Assembly (NCBI GenBank): GCA_035512575.1
Contig: DATKDT010000073.1
Location: 7,144-71,143, forward strand
Length of the DNA: 64,000 nt
Origin: JALYRV01 sp035512575
GTDB lineage: Bacteria > Acidobacteriota > Vicinamibacteria > Vicinamibacterales > SCN-69-37
Direction: 5' to 3'
Part shown: one piece after another, positions 8,392 to 19,714 of the stretch
How positions within the stretch are numbered: position 1 is the stretch's first letter
How the letters are laid out: every line of letters starts with the position of its first letter
Notes under the pieces: model-generated
Told to the model about the DNA's origin: nothing
The model's database searches: none
The model's input: the letters and a program-made list of their open reading frames with translations, nothing else
Translations under genes and position numbers: made by a program

Positions 8392-11085
8392 GTGAAACAC
8401 ACACCCGGAACCCGCCTGGGGCCGTACGAAGTGATCGCGCCCATTGGCGCCGGCGGCATGGGCGAGGTCTATCGTGCGCGCGACACGCGATTGAATCGCG
8501 ACGTCGCGATCAAGGTGCTGCCCGAGATGTTCGCCCTCGATGCCGAGCGCATCGCCCGCTTCGAGCGCGAGGCCCAGGTACTCGCGTCGCTCAATCACCC
8601 TCACATCGCCCAGGTGCACGGCGTCATCGACGCGCCGCCCGCGCTGGTGATGGAATTCGTGGGCGGGGAAGACCTCGCCGCGCGTCTCCGGCGCGGCCCC
8701 ATTCCCGTGCCCGAAGCGCTCGCGCTCGCCGCCCAGATCGCCGAGGCGCTTGCCGCGGCGCACGACCGCGGCATCGTCCACCGCGATCTCAAGCCGGCCA
8801 ACGTCAAGGTGACTGACGACGGCGTGGTGAAGGTGCTGGACTTCGGGCTGGCCAAAGCGCTCGAGACGCCCGCCGCGCCAGGGGCCGCGTTGATGGACTC
8901 GCCGACCATCACGAGCCCCGCGGCCATGACGCGCATGGGCGTGATTCTCGGCACGGCCGCCTACATGTCGCCGGAGCAGGCCAGGGGAAAGACCGTCGAT
9001 CGGTCGGCCGACCTCTGGGCGTTTGGCGCGCTGTTGTACGAGCTGCTGACCGGAAAGGCGGCGTTCGAGGGCGAAACCGTCACCGACGTGCTTGCGGCCA
9101 TTGTCACGCGCGATCCGGACTGGAGCGCGCTGCCGGCAGACACGCCGCCGGGCGTGGTGCGGCTGCTGCGCCGCTGCCTGAATCGCGATCGGCGCGGCCG
9201 CCTCGCTGACGCCGGCGAGGCGCGCTTCCAGATCGAGGAGGCGCTTGCCGCGCCGGCCGCCGGTACAGGCGTGGACGACAGCGCGCGCAGGCCGTCGCGC
9301 GCCATGGCGCTGGCGCCATGGGGCGTCGCGGCCGTGCTCGCCATCGCCTTGATCGCTGCGCTCTGGCCGCGCCCCGCGGCGCCGCGCCCGGCGATGACGC
9401 ACGTCAGCATCGAGGCGCCGCCCCGCGCCGTCGTGTCGACGGTGCTGCGTCCCTCACTCTCCATTTCCAGCGACGGCAACGCGATCGCGTTCATTGCGAC
9501 GTCGAGCGGCGTCGACCGTCTGTATGTGCGCGCCGGGGATCAGTTCGAGGCGCGACTGCTCGACGGCACGGAAGGCGCGTCGAACCCCGCGATTTCGCCC
9601 GACGGCCGCTGGGTCGCCTTTTCCACGGCCAGCAAGGTCTACAAAATCCCGGTCACGGGCGGCGCGAAGATCGAGATCGCGACCGTCAACGATCCGCGCG
9701 GCGTGAGCTGGGACACCGATGCGGCGCTCCTGATCACGCCGAACTGGGTCGGCGGGATCGTTCGCGTGCCGGCGAACGGGGGAGCCTCGTCGGTGGTGAC
9801 GTCGCCGGTCACGGAGAAGGAGCGCACGCACCGCTGGCCCCAGGCGCTGCCGGGCGGCAAGGCCGTGCTCTTCACGGTCGGCGACTTCGACAATCCGGAC
9901 AACTACTTCAACGCGCGCATCGATCTCCATGTGATTGCGACCGGCGAGCGCAAGACGCTGATCAACGGCGCCGAGATGGCGAGGTATTCGCCGACCGGCC
10001 ATCTCGTCTACGGCAGGGACGGGTCGCTGTTCGCCGTGCCGTTCGACGCCCAGCGCCTCGAGGTCGGCGCCGCGTCCGAGCGCCTCATCCAGGGTGTGTC
10101 TGGCGACAACACGAGCGGCGCCGTGCATTTCGACCTCTCGCCGGCGGGCACCCTTGCGTATGTCGCCTCGGGCGGCAATCAGACGTCGACGCGGCTGGCG
10201 TGGGTGGATCGCACGGGGCGCGTCGAGTACCTCGACGTGCCGGCCGGCGCGTACGCCGATCCCGCCATTTCTCCGGACGGCCGCCGAGTCGCGGTCTCGG
10301 TGATCGCGGGCGGCGGGCGCGACATCTGGATCTACAGCCTCGAACGCAGGACCTTCACGCGCGCGACGTTCGGCGGCCAGAACGCCACGCCGCTGTGGTC
10401 GGCCGACGGCGCATGGATTTACTACGTCTCGCTCGACCCGTCCGGGTCGTCGGCGACTATCTGGCGGCGCGCCGCCGACGGCAGCCGCGATGCCGAATCG
10501 CTGGTCAATCTGCCGCACCTGTTGTACCTGAACTCCATCAGCCGCGACGGCCGCGTCGCGTTCTTCGATCACTCGCACGCCGCGACGAGGGAGTCGGATA
10601 TCGGATATGTCGCGCTCGAAAAGGAGGCGGCCGAAAGACCGCTGATCTCGACCCCGGCCCCTGAGTACCTGGGTATGTTGTCTCCCGACGGGCGCTGGAT
10701 CGCCTACGAGAGCCACGAATCGTCGCGAGCCGAGACCTACGTCCGTCCTGCCGATCCAGCCGCCAGCGGCCGCTGGCAGGTCTCCACGACGGGCGGCCGC
10801 GAGCCGAAGTGGTCGCGCGACGGCAGGACTCTGTACTACCGGTTCGACAACCTGCTGCTCGCGGTGGACGTGGATGCCGCTGGCGCCGGCTTTCAGAGCG
10901 GCGTCCCGAGGCAGGTTCTCACGAACGTGTACGATCCGCGGTTCGCAACGGGCCTGGCCTATGACGTCCATCCGGACGGGCGCTTCATCATGATTCGGCG
11001 CGCCGACGAGGAGTCTGTCAGCAACACGATCCGCCTGATCGTCAACTGGTTCGACGAGCTGAAGCGGATTGGATCGGGACGATGA
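8392..11085 (+). CDS. Receptor-like Ser/Thr protein kinase with PD40 propeller (1)
   Basis: The 897-residue protein starts with GTG. The cytoplasmic kinase domain (about 10-270) has the glycine loop GAGGMGEVY, Lys41 in VAIKVL, the catalytic loop VHRDLKPANV near 130 and LDFGLA near 150, so it should be active. A transmembrane helix at about 305-326 is followed by an extracytoplasmic TolB/PD40-type beta-propeller to the end, shown by repeated ISPDGRWVAF-like strands. The propeller presumably senses a ligand or envelope partner. It overlaps the second kinase as ATGA, so the two are translated together. Confidence 0.93.
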   Translation: MKHTPGTRLGPYEVIAPIGAGGMGEVYRARDTRLNRDVAIKVLPEMFALDAERIARFEREAQVLASLNHPHIAQVHGVIDAPPALVMEFVGGEDLAARLRRGPIPVPEALALAAQIAEALAAAHDRGIVHRDLKPANVKVTDDGVVKVLDFGLAKALETPAAPGAALMDSPTITSPAAMTRMGVILGTAAYMSPEQARGKTVDRSADLWAFGALLYELLTGKAAFEGETVTDVLAAIVTRDPDWSALPADTPPGVVRLLRRCLNRDRRGRLADAGEARFQIEEALAAPAAGTGVDDSARRPSRAMALAPWGVAAVLAIALIAALWPRPAAPRPAMTHVSIEAPPRAVVSTVLRPSLSISSDGNAIAFIATSSGVDRLYVRAGDQFEARLLDGTEGASNPAISPDGRWVAFSTASKVYKIPVTGGAKIEIATVNDPRGVSWDTDAALLITPNWVGGIVRVPANGGASSVVTSPVTEKERTHRWPQALPGGKAVLFTVGDFDNPDNYFNARIDLHVIATGERKTLINGAEMARYSPTGHLVYGRDGSLFAVPFDAQRLEVGAASERLIQGVSGDNTSGAVHFDLSPAGTLAYVASGGNQTSTRLAWVDRTGRVEYLDVPAGAYADPAISPDGRRVAVSVIAGGGRDIWIYSLERRTFTRATFGGQNATPLWSADGAWIYYVSLDPSGSSATIWRRAADGSRDAESLVNLPHLLYLNSISRDGRVAFFDHSHAATRESDIGYVALEKEAAERPLISTPAPEYLGMLSPDGRWIAYESHESSRAETYVRPADPAASGRWQVSTTGGREPKWSRDGRTLYYRFDNLLLAVDVDAAGAGFQSGVPRQVLTNVYDPRFATGLAYDVHPDGRFIMIRRADEESVSNTIRLIVNWFDELKRIGSGR

Positions 11086-13736
11086 CGCTGGCCCCGGGAA
11101 CACGGCTTGGCCCCTACGAGATCACCGGCGTCGTCGGCGCCGGCGGCATGGGCGAGGTCTATCGCGCGCGTGACGCCAGGTTGAATCGCGACGTCGCGAT
11201 CAAGATCCTGCCGGAGTTGTTCGCGGCCGACCCGGAGCGGATGGGCCGATTCGAGCGCGAGGCGCAGGCCGTCGCCGCGCTGTCGCACCCGAACATCCTC
11301 GCCATTCACGATTTCGGCCGCGACGGCGCGACGTCGTACGCCGTGATGGAGCTGCTCGAAGGCGAAACGCTGCGCGAGCGGATCTCGTCGGCGCCGCAGC
11401 CCGTGCGCAGGGCGACGGAGCTGGCCGTCCAGATTGCCCGCGGTCTCGCCGCCGCGCACGAGCGCGGGATCGTGCACCGCGATCTCAAGCCCGAGAATCT
11501 GTTCGTCACCCGCGACGGCCACGTGAAAATTCTGGACTTCGGGCTGGCGCGCCAGGCCGGCGCGATGGAGCCGTCGGCTCTCACCGTGCCGGTAACCGAT
11601 CCCGGCACCGTGCTCGGCACGGTCGGCTACATGTCGCCGGAGCAGGTGCGCGGCCGGCAGGTCGACTCGCGCTCCGACATCTTCGCGTTCGGCTGCGTGC
11701 TCTACGAACTGCTGACGGGCACGCGCGCGTTTGCCCGCGAGAGCGCGGCCGAGACGATGTCGGCCATCGCGCGGGAAGAGCCGCCCGCGCCCGTCTCGGC
11801 GCTGGGCCCCATTCCGCCCTCGCTCGAGCGGATCGTCGCGCGGTGCCTCGAGAAGGATCCTGGCGCCCGTTTCCAGTCGTGCCACGATCTGGCGTTCGCG
11901 CTCGAGAGCGCAAGCGTGGACTCGGCCTCGCACCTGGCATCGGACGCGGCCGCGCCCCTGCGCGACGCGTCCGCGCGGCGGTACGTGCCGTGGGCAGTGG
12001 CGGCACTCGCGGTGATGCTGGCGGGCTGGACCGCGTTCCGGCCGGCGGCGCGCGCCGAGAGCTTCGAGCTCGCGATCCCGGCTCCGGCCGGCGCCCGCTT
12101 CAAGATCGGCAGCAACTCGGGCAACGTCATCATCTCGCCCGACGGCGCCCGCGTGGCGTTCGTCGCGGCCTCGGAGGGCAGCCCGCTGCTCTGGGTGCGG
12201 TCGCTGGAGCGGGACGACCCGCGCGCGCTGCCGGGGACGGAGGGCGCGTCGTACCCGTTCTGGGCGCCTGACGGCAGGGCGATTGGATTTTTTGCGCGCG
12301 GCAAGCTGCGCACGGTCGACGTCGCCGGCGGCGTGCCGCAGGTGCTGGCCGACGCGCCCGGGGGCCGCGGCGGCAGTTGGGGCGCAGACGGCACCATCCT
12401 GTTCACGCCCGTGGGCGGCGGGACGATCGTCCGCGTCGCGGCCACCGGCGGCGCCGTCACACCGGTGACCACGCGCGATGAGGCGCGAGGCGAGAACGCG
12501 CACTACTGGCCGCACCACCTGCCCGACGGGGTGTCGTTCCTCTATTTCGTCCGGAGCACGCAGCCCGAGAACAACGGCATCTATCTGGGCCGGGTCGACG
12601 GCTCGCGGCCGCCGGCGCTGCTGGTGTCGTCGCTGTCGAGCGGGCTCTACGCGCCCGACACGACAGGCGGACGCGGGCACATGCTCTGGGTGCGCAACGA
12701 CGATCTTGTCGCGCAGCCGTTCGACGCCGGGGAGGGCACGCTCAACGGCACGCCGAAGGTCGTGGCGTCAGGTGTGCGTGTCGAAGACAGCCAGCGGCTC
12801 ACCTTTGCCAGTGCCTCGTCGACCGGCACGATGATCTGGGCGGATCCGAGAGCGGCCACATCCGTGCTCATGTGGATGGACCGCGACGGACGCCGCGGCA
12901 CACCGCTGTCGCTGGAGCCCGGCAAGTTCGTGCAGCTCTCCCTCTCGCCCGGCGACGGGCGCCTGCTGTTCTCGCGTCCGGTCGAAGGGACCGCCGACAT
13001 CTGGACCTACGACATCGCCTCTGAGATTGCGCGGCGGGTTACCACGCATCCCGACTACGACGAGCTCGGCTTCTGGTCGCCTGACGGCCGCTCGGTGGTG
13101 TATCGCGGGACTCTCGACGGTGAGCAGGCGATTATCCGTGCGGCGCTCGACGGATCGTCGCCGCTCGTGGCCCTCGTAAAAGGAGAGGTCGAGTCGCTCT
13201 CGCAGTGGGCTCCGGGGGGCCACATCCTGTTCGCCGCGAATCGGGGCGGGACGAGCGTGGACCTGTGGGCGGTACCCGCGACGGGAAAGGGCGAGGCCGA
13301 GAGGGTCACGTCCGATCCGGGCTCTGAATCGGCCGGCGCCATTTCGCCGGACAGCAGATGGGTCGCCTTTCAGTCGGATCGTACCGGCCGCGACGAGATT
13401 TACGTGGCCGCTCTGGCGAACGCCGGCGGCCGTCTCCGGCTCGGCAGCGCGCCCACGCCCGTCTCGGCGTCGGGCGGCATCCGGCCGGTCTGGCGCGCCG
13501 ATGGCCGCGAGTTGTTCTTCGGCGCGCCCGACAACACCATCTACGCGGCGCCCATGACGGTGACCAGCGCCGGCCTGAGCGCCGGCCGCCCCGCCGCGCT
13601 GTTCAGGACCAATGGGCAGCTCCCGGACGACTGGACGCCGACGGCCGACGGCAAGCGGTTCATCGTCGTCGATTTTCCCTACGCTGCCTCGCAGGTCATT
13701 CACGTTCTCGTCAACTGGCACGCCCGGCTGCAGTAG
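11082..13736 (+). CDS. Receptor-like Ser/Thr protein kinase with PD40 propeller (2)
   Basis: The 884-residue protein has the same plan as its upstream neighbour and arose by tandem duplication. It shows GAGGMGEVYRARD, Lys41, VHRDLKPENL, ILDFGLA and GTVGYMSPEQVRG in the kinase; a transmembrane helix near 300-320; and PD40 repeats such as ISPDGARVAFV and ISPDSRWVAFQ in the exported half. All catalytic residues are present. The propeller is much more divergent between the two than the kinase, suggesting different ligands. The start is set by the ATGA overlap. Confidence 0.93.
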   Translation: MTLAPGTRLGPYEITGVVGAGGMGEVYRARDARLNRDVAIKILPELFAADPERMGRFEREAQAVAALSHPNILAIHDFGRDGATSYAVMELLEGETLRERISSAPQPVRRATELAVQIARGLAAAHERGIVHRDLKPENLFVTRDGHVKILDFGLARQAGAMEPSALTVPVTDPGTVLGTVGYMSPEQVRGRQVDSRSDIFAFGCVLYELLTGTRAFARESAAETMSAIAREEPPAPVSALGPIPPSLERIVARCLEKDPGARFQSCHDLAFALESASVDSASHLASDAAAPLRDASARRYVPWAVAALAVMLAGWTAFRPAARAESFELAIPAPAGARFKIGSNSGNVIISPDGARVAFVAASEGSPLLWVRSLERDDPRALPGTEGASYPFWAPDGRAIGFFARGKLRTVDVAGGVPQVLADAPGGRGGSWGADGTILFTPVGGGTIVRVAATGGAVTPVTTRDEARGENAHYWPHHLPDGVSFLYFVRSTQPENNGIYLGRVDGSRPPALLVSSLSSGLYAPDTTGGRGHMLWVRNDDLVAQPFDAGEGTLNGTPKVVASGVRVEDSQRLTFASASSTGTMIWADPRAATSVLMWMDRDGRRGTPLSLEPGKFVQLSLSPGDGRLLFSRPVEGTADIWTYDIASEIARRVTTHPDYDELGFWSPDGRSVVYRGTLDGEQAIIRAALDGSSPLVALVKGEVESLSQWAPGGHILFAANRGGTSVDLWAVPATGKGEAERVTSDPGSESAGAISPDSRWVAFQSDRTGRDEIYVAALANAGGRLRLGSAPTPVSASGGIRPVWRADGRELFFGAPDNTIYAAPMTVTSAGLSAGRPAALFRTNGQLPDDWTPTADGKRFIVVDFPYAASQVIHVLVNWHARLQ

Positions 13737-13800
13737 CGGCCCGCGCGTCCACTATGATGAGGGCGTGTCTGCGCCTCTCATCCAAGCCCTCGGCTTCGCC
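13737..13800 (+). repeat. Direct repeat copy A: promoter plus start of a broken gene
   Basis: This 64-bp segment aligns without gaps to 16217-16280 at roughly 75% identity. Both contain a -10 box TATGAT followed 6 nt later by GTG. Here the frame from GTG 13765 reads VSAPLIQALGFAS and stops after 19 codons at 13824. In copy B the equivalent frame (VPPSVIRALGLAG) opens a full gene. Copy A therefore looks like a truncated duplicate left when the third kinase arrived, or a leader peptide. Confidence 0.65.
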
Positions 13801-13828
13801 AGCTTCAGCCGCGCCGTGAAGTGAAGAT

Positions 13829-16204
13829 ATGTCGCAGCCGCAATTCGGGCGATACACCGTCCTTGGCGACCTTGGCGTCGGCGGGATGGGACGTGTGTTT
13901 CGCGCGTTTGACCCGGCGCTTCAGCGCGAGGTGGCCATCAAGATCCTTCGCCACGACCTGCCTGGCAAGACCGGTGATCTGATTGCCGAGGCGCGTGCGG
14001 CATCCGCGCTGAACCACGCAAACATCTGCACGATCTTCGATGTGGGTCTGGTCGATGGCTCGCCCTTTGTCGCCATGGAGCTTGTCGATGGACATCCGTT
14101 AAGCGATTTGCTGAGCAGGGGCGCCCTTCCGCGCGAACGGGTGCTCAGGCTGGGCGTACAAATCGCGGCCGCCCTGGCCCACGCGCACGAGCAGGGCGTC
14201 GTACACGGCGACCTCAAGGGCCAGAATGTGCTGGTCACGCCACGCGACGAAGTGAAGCTGCTGGACTTCGGCCTGGCGAAGCGCCTGGACCCCGTGTCGG
14301 TCGATTCAATCACACGGTCGGCAGACGAAGTCCTGGGAGAGATGGCCGGCACGCTGCCGTTCATGTCGCCGGAGACGCTCCGCGGCACACCGGCATCGAC
14401 GGCATCCGACGTCTGGTCATTCGGCGTGCTGTTGCACGAGATGACGTCGGGAGCCAGACCGTTTGACGGTCCCACAGCGGCAGCGACGGCGTCGGCAATC
14501 ATGAACGACGCGCCACATCCGTTGCCGTCGTCGACCCCTCCGGCCCTGGCCGCGGTGATCGGGCGCTGCCTCGAGAAGCAGCCGCCCAGGCGATATCGCT
14601 CAGCCCGCGAATCTCTCGCTGCGCTCGAACCGCTGGTGTCAGATGCCACGACAGGCGCGCGGAACGTTGACGATCTGCCGCGCCCTCACTCGACGGGCCG
14701 CCGCAGAGCGACACTGGCTCTTGTTGGCATCCTGATCGCCGCGGGAGTTGGCCTGGTCTGGCAGCAGAACGGACCGAGGTCGCCAGCCGGACCCGCGCTT
14801 GGCAAGGTGACATCCCTCATCGTCCTGCCGTTCGACAATCTCTCCGGAAGCGCTGATGAAGATTACTTTGCGGACGGGATGACCGAGGCGCTCATCACGG
14901 ACCTGTCGCGTATCCCATCGCTGACCGTCATTTCGCGCACGTCGTCCATCCGCTACAAGGCGATGGGGAAGACGTCATCAGAGATGGCATCCGATCTGAG
15001 CGTCGGCGCGATCGTCGAGGGCACAGTGCTGCGGTCCGAGGGCCGGGTGCGCATCAGCGTGCGCCTGGTGGACGCGGCGAGCGATCGCAATGTCTGGGGG
15101 CGCGAGTACACCAGGGACTTGAGAGACGTGCTGGCGCTGCAGGGAGAGGTGGCGCGCGCAATCGCGTCGGAAATCCGCGCGTCGTTCGCGCCGGCTGATG
15201 AAGCGCGGCTGGCGGGCGCTGCTCGAGTCAATCCGATCGCACTCGAGGAATTCCTTAAAGGCCGGCACCATTGGAACCGGCGAACAACGGAAGGACTCAC
15301 ACAGGCCGCGGATCACTTCCGGCGCGCCATCGGCGTGGATCCCGACTACGGGCCTGCTCACGCCGGCCTCGCGCAATGTTACGTGTTGTTTCCGGCTTTC
15401 CCGCTCTCGGCGATGTCCCCGTCCGACGCATTGCCACTCGCAGTGAAGGAGGCCGAACTCGCCCTGTCGCTCGACGACAGGCTCGTCGATGCCCACGGCG
15501 CGCTGGCATATGCCCACCTGCAGATGCTCGACTATCCACGGGCCGAGGAAGGCTTCACGCGCGCGTTGGCGCTCAATCCCAACGATGCCACGCTGCACTT
15601 CTGGTTTGCCGTGACGCTGGCGTCCATGTCGCGCTTCGATGAATCCATTGAGCACGCCCGTCGCGCGACAGCACTTGATCCCGTGTCCCCGATCATCGCA
15701 AGCGGCCTGTCGTTTGTGCACCACCTGGCCGGGCGGTTCGATCTCGAAGTTGAAGCGGCGCAGGCGGCCCTTCGCCTGGAGCCGAGCTTCATGATGGGCA
15801 GATACCGGCTGGGGATGGGTTACCTGCACCAGAGGCGCATCACGGAAGCCATCGGTGAACTCGAAGCCGCGCGTGCGGCGTCCGACAATCTTGACCTGCT
15901 GGCGACGATGGCGTATGCGAAAGGGCTTGCAGGACAACGCCGAGAAGCGATCGAGGCACTCAAGACCTTGACCACCCTTCAGGCTGCAGGCACGCAGTAC
16001 GTCTCGCCATACGCGATCGCGCTGGTGCACCTCGGGTTGGATCAGCGCGAAGACGCGCTGACGTGGCTCTCGAAAGCTGTGGATAGCAAAGCATGGGGCG
16101 CGGCGTTCCTGGCTGTTGAACCGGTCTGGGATCCGCTGCGCTCCGATCCGAGGTTTGCGGCACTCGTGGCGCGGACACAATCCATCAGCCGTGGCGGCCA
16201 ATAG
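13829..16204 (+). CDS. Ser/Thr kinase-like protein with TolB-type and TPR domains, non-RD
   Basis: The 791-residue protein has a kinase domain (about 8-270) with GVGGMGRVF, Lys38 in VAIKIL, catalytic loop VVHGDLKGQN near 124-133 and LLDFGLAK. Arg before the catalytic Asp is replaced by Gly, making it a non-RD kinase; Asp, Lys and Asn remain. A transmembrane helix lies near 292-313. A TolB/CadC-like alpha-beta domain (about 325-455, LIVLPFDNLSG, YFADGMTEALITDLS) is followed by TPR repeats to the end. Wording and base composition differ from the two kinases before it, and it is bracketed by a direct repeat, both consistent with separate acquisition. Confidence 0.9.
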   Translation: MSQPQFGRYTVLGDLGVGGMGRVFRAFDPALQREVAIKILRHDLPGKTGDLIAEARAASALNHANICTIFDVGLVDGSPFVAMELVDGHPLSDLLSRGALPRERVLRLGVQIAAALAHAHEQGVVHGDLKGQNVLVTPRDEVKLLDFGLAKRLDPVSVDSITRSADEVLGEMAGTLPFMSPETLRGTPASTASDVWSFGVLLHEMTSGARPFDGPTAAATASAIMNDAPHPLPSSTPPALAAVIGRCLEKQPPRRYRSARESLAALEPLVSDATTGARNVDDLPRPHSTGRRRATLALVGILIAAGVGLVWQQNGPRSPAGPALGKVTSLIVLPFDNLSGSADEDYFADGMTEALITDLSRIPSLTVISRTSSIRYKAMGKTSSEMASDLSVGAIVEGTVLRSEGRVRISVRLVDAASDRNVWGREYTRDLRDVLALQGEVARAIASEIRASFAPADEARLAGAARVNPIALEEFLKGRHHWNRRTTEGLTQAADHFRRAIGVDPDYGPAHAGLAQCYVLFPAFPLSAMSPSDALPLAVKEAELALSLDDRLVDAHGALAYAHLQMLDYPRAEEGFTRALALNPNDATLHFWFAVTLASMSRFDESIEHARRATALDPVSPIIASGLSFVHHLAGRFDLEVEAAQAALRLEPSFMMGRYRLGMGYLHQRRITEAIGELEAARAASDNLDLLATMAYAKGLAGQRREAIEALKTLTTLQAAGTQYVSPYAIALVHLGLDQREDALTWLSKAVDSKAWGAAFLAVEPVWDPLRSDPRFAALVARTQSISRGGQ

Positions 16205-16216
16205 TGTGAAGGGCGA

Positions 16217-16280
16217 CGGCCCGCGCCTCCACTATGATGGGGCCGTGCCTCCGTCTGTGATCCGCGCCCTCGGTCTCGCC
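16217..16280 (+). repeat. Direct repeat copy B: promoter and start codon of the TPR-like gene
   Basis: This is the intact partner of 13737-13800. It holds TATGAT at 16233-16238 and the GTG start at 16245, close enough for a leaderless message. Confidence 0.65.
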
Positions 16281-16745
16281 GGCTCCCTCATCTATGCCGC
16301 CTTCATCGTCTGGCTCTATGCCACGGGGCCGGCGACGATGGCGGAGGTCACCGGCGGCGTCGCTGCCGGCTTCAACGCCTATCGCGCCGACGAGGCGAGC
16401 TTTCAGGAGGGGCTTGGTTTGTTTCGCGCCGACAACTTCGAGGCGGCGCGCACCGCGTTCGATCGCGCCGATCCGGCGAAGCGCGACGCGCGAGCGCAGT
16501 TCTATGTGGCGTACAGCTATTACCGGCAGGGATGGGGCCGGCTCTGGAATGACGATGCGCTGTTCAGGAAGGGCCTGGAGGCGCTCGATCGGGCGGTGAA
16601 GGCCGACCCGTCCGGCCGGGTTGTCGTCGCGGACGGCAATCTGGGGATGACGACGTCCGACGAGCTGCGGGCGGAGCTCGAGGACGGCATCAGGCGCGAC
16701 GCGTCCGACTACAACCCGCTGCGCGTGATGAGGAAGCGCAAGTGA
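16245..16745 (+). CDS. Small membrane-anchored protein with TPR-like region
   Basis: The 166-residue protein starts at GTG 16245. Residues about 4-24 form one membrane helix (ALGLAGSLIYAAFIVWLYA). The rest is helical with the rhythm of TPR units (EEGLGLFRADNFEAARTAF-like, then LFRKGLEALDRAVKADP). The end is basic (RVMRKRK). Its stop overlaps the next start as GTGA, implying a functional pair with the multi-spanning membrane protein downstream. The exact role is unknown. Confidence 0.7.
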   Translation: MPPSVIRALGLAGSLIYAAFIVWLYATGPATMAEVTGGVAAGFNAYRADEASFQEGLGLFRADNFEAARTAFDRADPAKRDARAQFYVAYSYYRQGWGRLWNDDALFRKGLEALDRAVKADPSGRVVVADGNLGMTTSDELRAELEDGIRRDASDYNPLRVMRKRK

Positions 16746-17321
16746 CGCGCGGCGTGCTGCTCGAGAGTGTCGCGCTGCCGTGGCTGCTGTTGACGGTGGC
16801 GTTGCTGGCCGGCCTGCGCGTGACGGAAGCGGGGGAGCTGAGGTTCCTGGTGCCGCCGCTGCCGTCGCTCGTGGCGATGCTGCTGCTGATGATGGTGCTC
16901 GTGCAGAGCGGCATCGTGCATCCCTGGCTGTTGATGGGCGAGCAGCGGACCGCGCTCGAGAATCTGAGCGGCATGATGGTGCTGGCCGCGCTGGCCGCGG
17001 CCTCAGCGCAGGTGGTGTCGGCCGTCACCCCCGAGGCCGGGCTGCCGCTGGTGCTGGGTGTGATCTTCCTGTTCGCGCTGTTCGTGAACACGCTCGCGGC
17101 CCGTCCGGGCCGGCAGCACGCCATGCGCGCGCTCTTCGTCGCGTTCTTCGCGGCGTTCACCGTGAAGTTCATCGTGCTCGACGCGCTCTACGCTCCGGAC
17201 CGGAGCCTGGGCGGGCGGCTGCTGACGGGGTTGCTCGAGGGCGTCACGCTCGGCACGCTCGACCACGTCGTGTGGGGAGCGGCCACCGGCTACGTGACGT
17301 TCTTCGCGGTGGTGTTGTATT

Positions 17322-18271
<950 letters not shown>

Positions 18272-18272
<1 letters not shown>

Positions 18273-19714
18273 TACGCCGCTTTCTGGAATCCGCGAAACA
18301 GCGTGAGCCACATGATCTTGATGTCGAGGCCGACCGACCAGTTCTCGATGTAGTAAAGGTCGTATTCGATGCGCTTCTCGAGCGACGTGTTGCCGCGCCA
18401 GCCGTTGACCTGCGCCCAGCCGGTGATGCCGGCCTTCACCTTGTGGCGCAGCATGTACTGCGGGATGCGGTGCTTGAACTGCTCGACGAAGAACGGGCGC
18501 TCAGGGCGCGGGCCGACAATCGACATGTCGCCCTTCAGCACGTTCCAGAACTGCGGCAGTTCGTCCATGTCGAAGCGCCGCAGCCAGCGTCCCACCGCCG
18601 TCGCGCGCGGGTCGTCGTCGCGCGCCCAGACGGGCCCGGTGACTTCCTCGGCGTTGATCGGCATCGACCGGAACTTCCAGACGTGGAAGGCCTTACCGTC
18701 GAGCCCCATGCGTTCCTGGCGGTAGAAGGCGGGGCCGGGCGAGCTCTTCTTGATGAGCAGCGCGATGATGCCGAAGGGAATCGCGAGCAGCGCGAGGACG
18801 GCGCTGCTGAGCGCAATGTCGATCATCCGCTTGATGACGGCGTTGACACCGCGCAGCGGCACTTCGTGGATGCTGATGATCGGCACGCCGTCGAGATCCT
18901 CGAGGCGGGCGCGCAGCGTCAGGAACTCGAGCAGGTCGGGCACGACGTGCACGTCGATGAATTCGCGGCTCGCGTACTCGATGATGCCGAGCATCTTGAC
19001 GTGCTCGTCGAGCGGCAGCGCGACGTAGATCTGATCGATGCTCTCGCGCGCGCAGACGTCGGGCGTCTCGGCGAGCGAGCCCAGCACGGGCAGGCCGCGA
19101 TAGCCGATGCGGTCTCCGGTGGAGTGGTCGTCGACGAAGCCAATGACGCGGAAGCCGAGCTCGCCGTGCTCGAGAATCTTGTCGGCGACAATGCGGGCGA
19201 GATCGCCGGCGCCCGCGATGAGCACGCGCTTGAGGCCGATGCCCCGGCGGAAGCGGCTCTCGAGCACCCGCCGCACCACTTCGCGCGACAGGTACGTGAG
19301 CGAGACGTTCAGAACCAGAAACATTGCCCAGACCGGCTGCGAGATTTCGAGCAGGCCCTGATCTTTCGCCGCTTCCGACAGGTAGTAGGTCTGGACGAAC
19401 AGGGTGCCGCCCACGCCAAGCACGACGGCGACGATGGAGCCGACGAAGACCGAGAAGAACTCGTCGACGCGCGAGCGGCCGCGCCGGAGCCGGTAGACGC
19501 CCTGCAGCTGAAACGCGGCGGGCACAAGGAGCCCGATGAAGGGCGCCAGCATCAAGTACTGCTCGAGCGGCGGATAGCCCTTGGTGACGGGCACCAGGCT
19601 TTCCAGCGGAGAGTAGAAGCGAATGAGGTAGGCGAGCAGGAACGCCGACATCGCCAGGAACGCGTCGCCCGCCACGTGCAGCCCGATGAGCAGCTGGTTG
19701 TGACGCTTTAACAC
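18272..19714 (-). CDS. Exopolysaccharide polyprenyl-phosphate glycosylphosphotransferase (WcaJ/WbaP type)
   Basis: The 480-residue membrane enzyme has about four helices in the first 130 residues, a Rossmann-like CoA-binding segment (KRVLIAGAGDLARIVA), a further helix near 290-310 (ALSSAVLALLAIPFGIIALL), and the C-terminal sugar transferase domain with KSSPGPAFYRQERMG, FHVWKFRSM and DELPQFWNVLKGDMS. It transfers a hexose-1-phosphate from a UDP-sugar to undecaprenyl phosphate, starting the repeat unit that the neighbouring glycosyltransferases extend. Start 19714 overlaps the end of the upstream glycosyltransferase by 7 bp. Confidence 0.93.

Noticed and set aside
13358..13824. Separate small gene ending before the third kinase
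   Set aside because: The frame is a shadow of kinase 2 that runs into the truncated duplicate of the 16245 start region.
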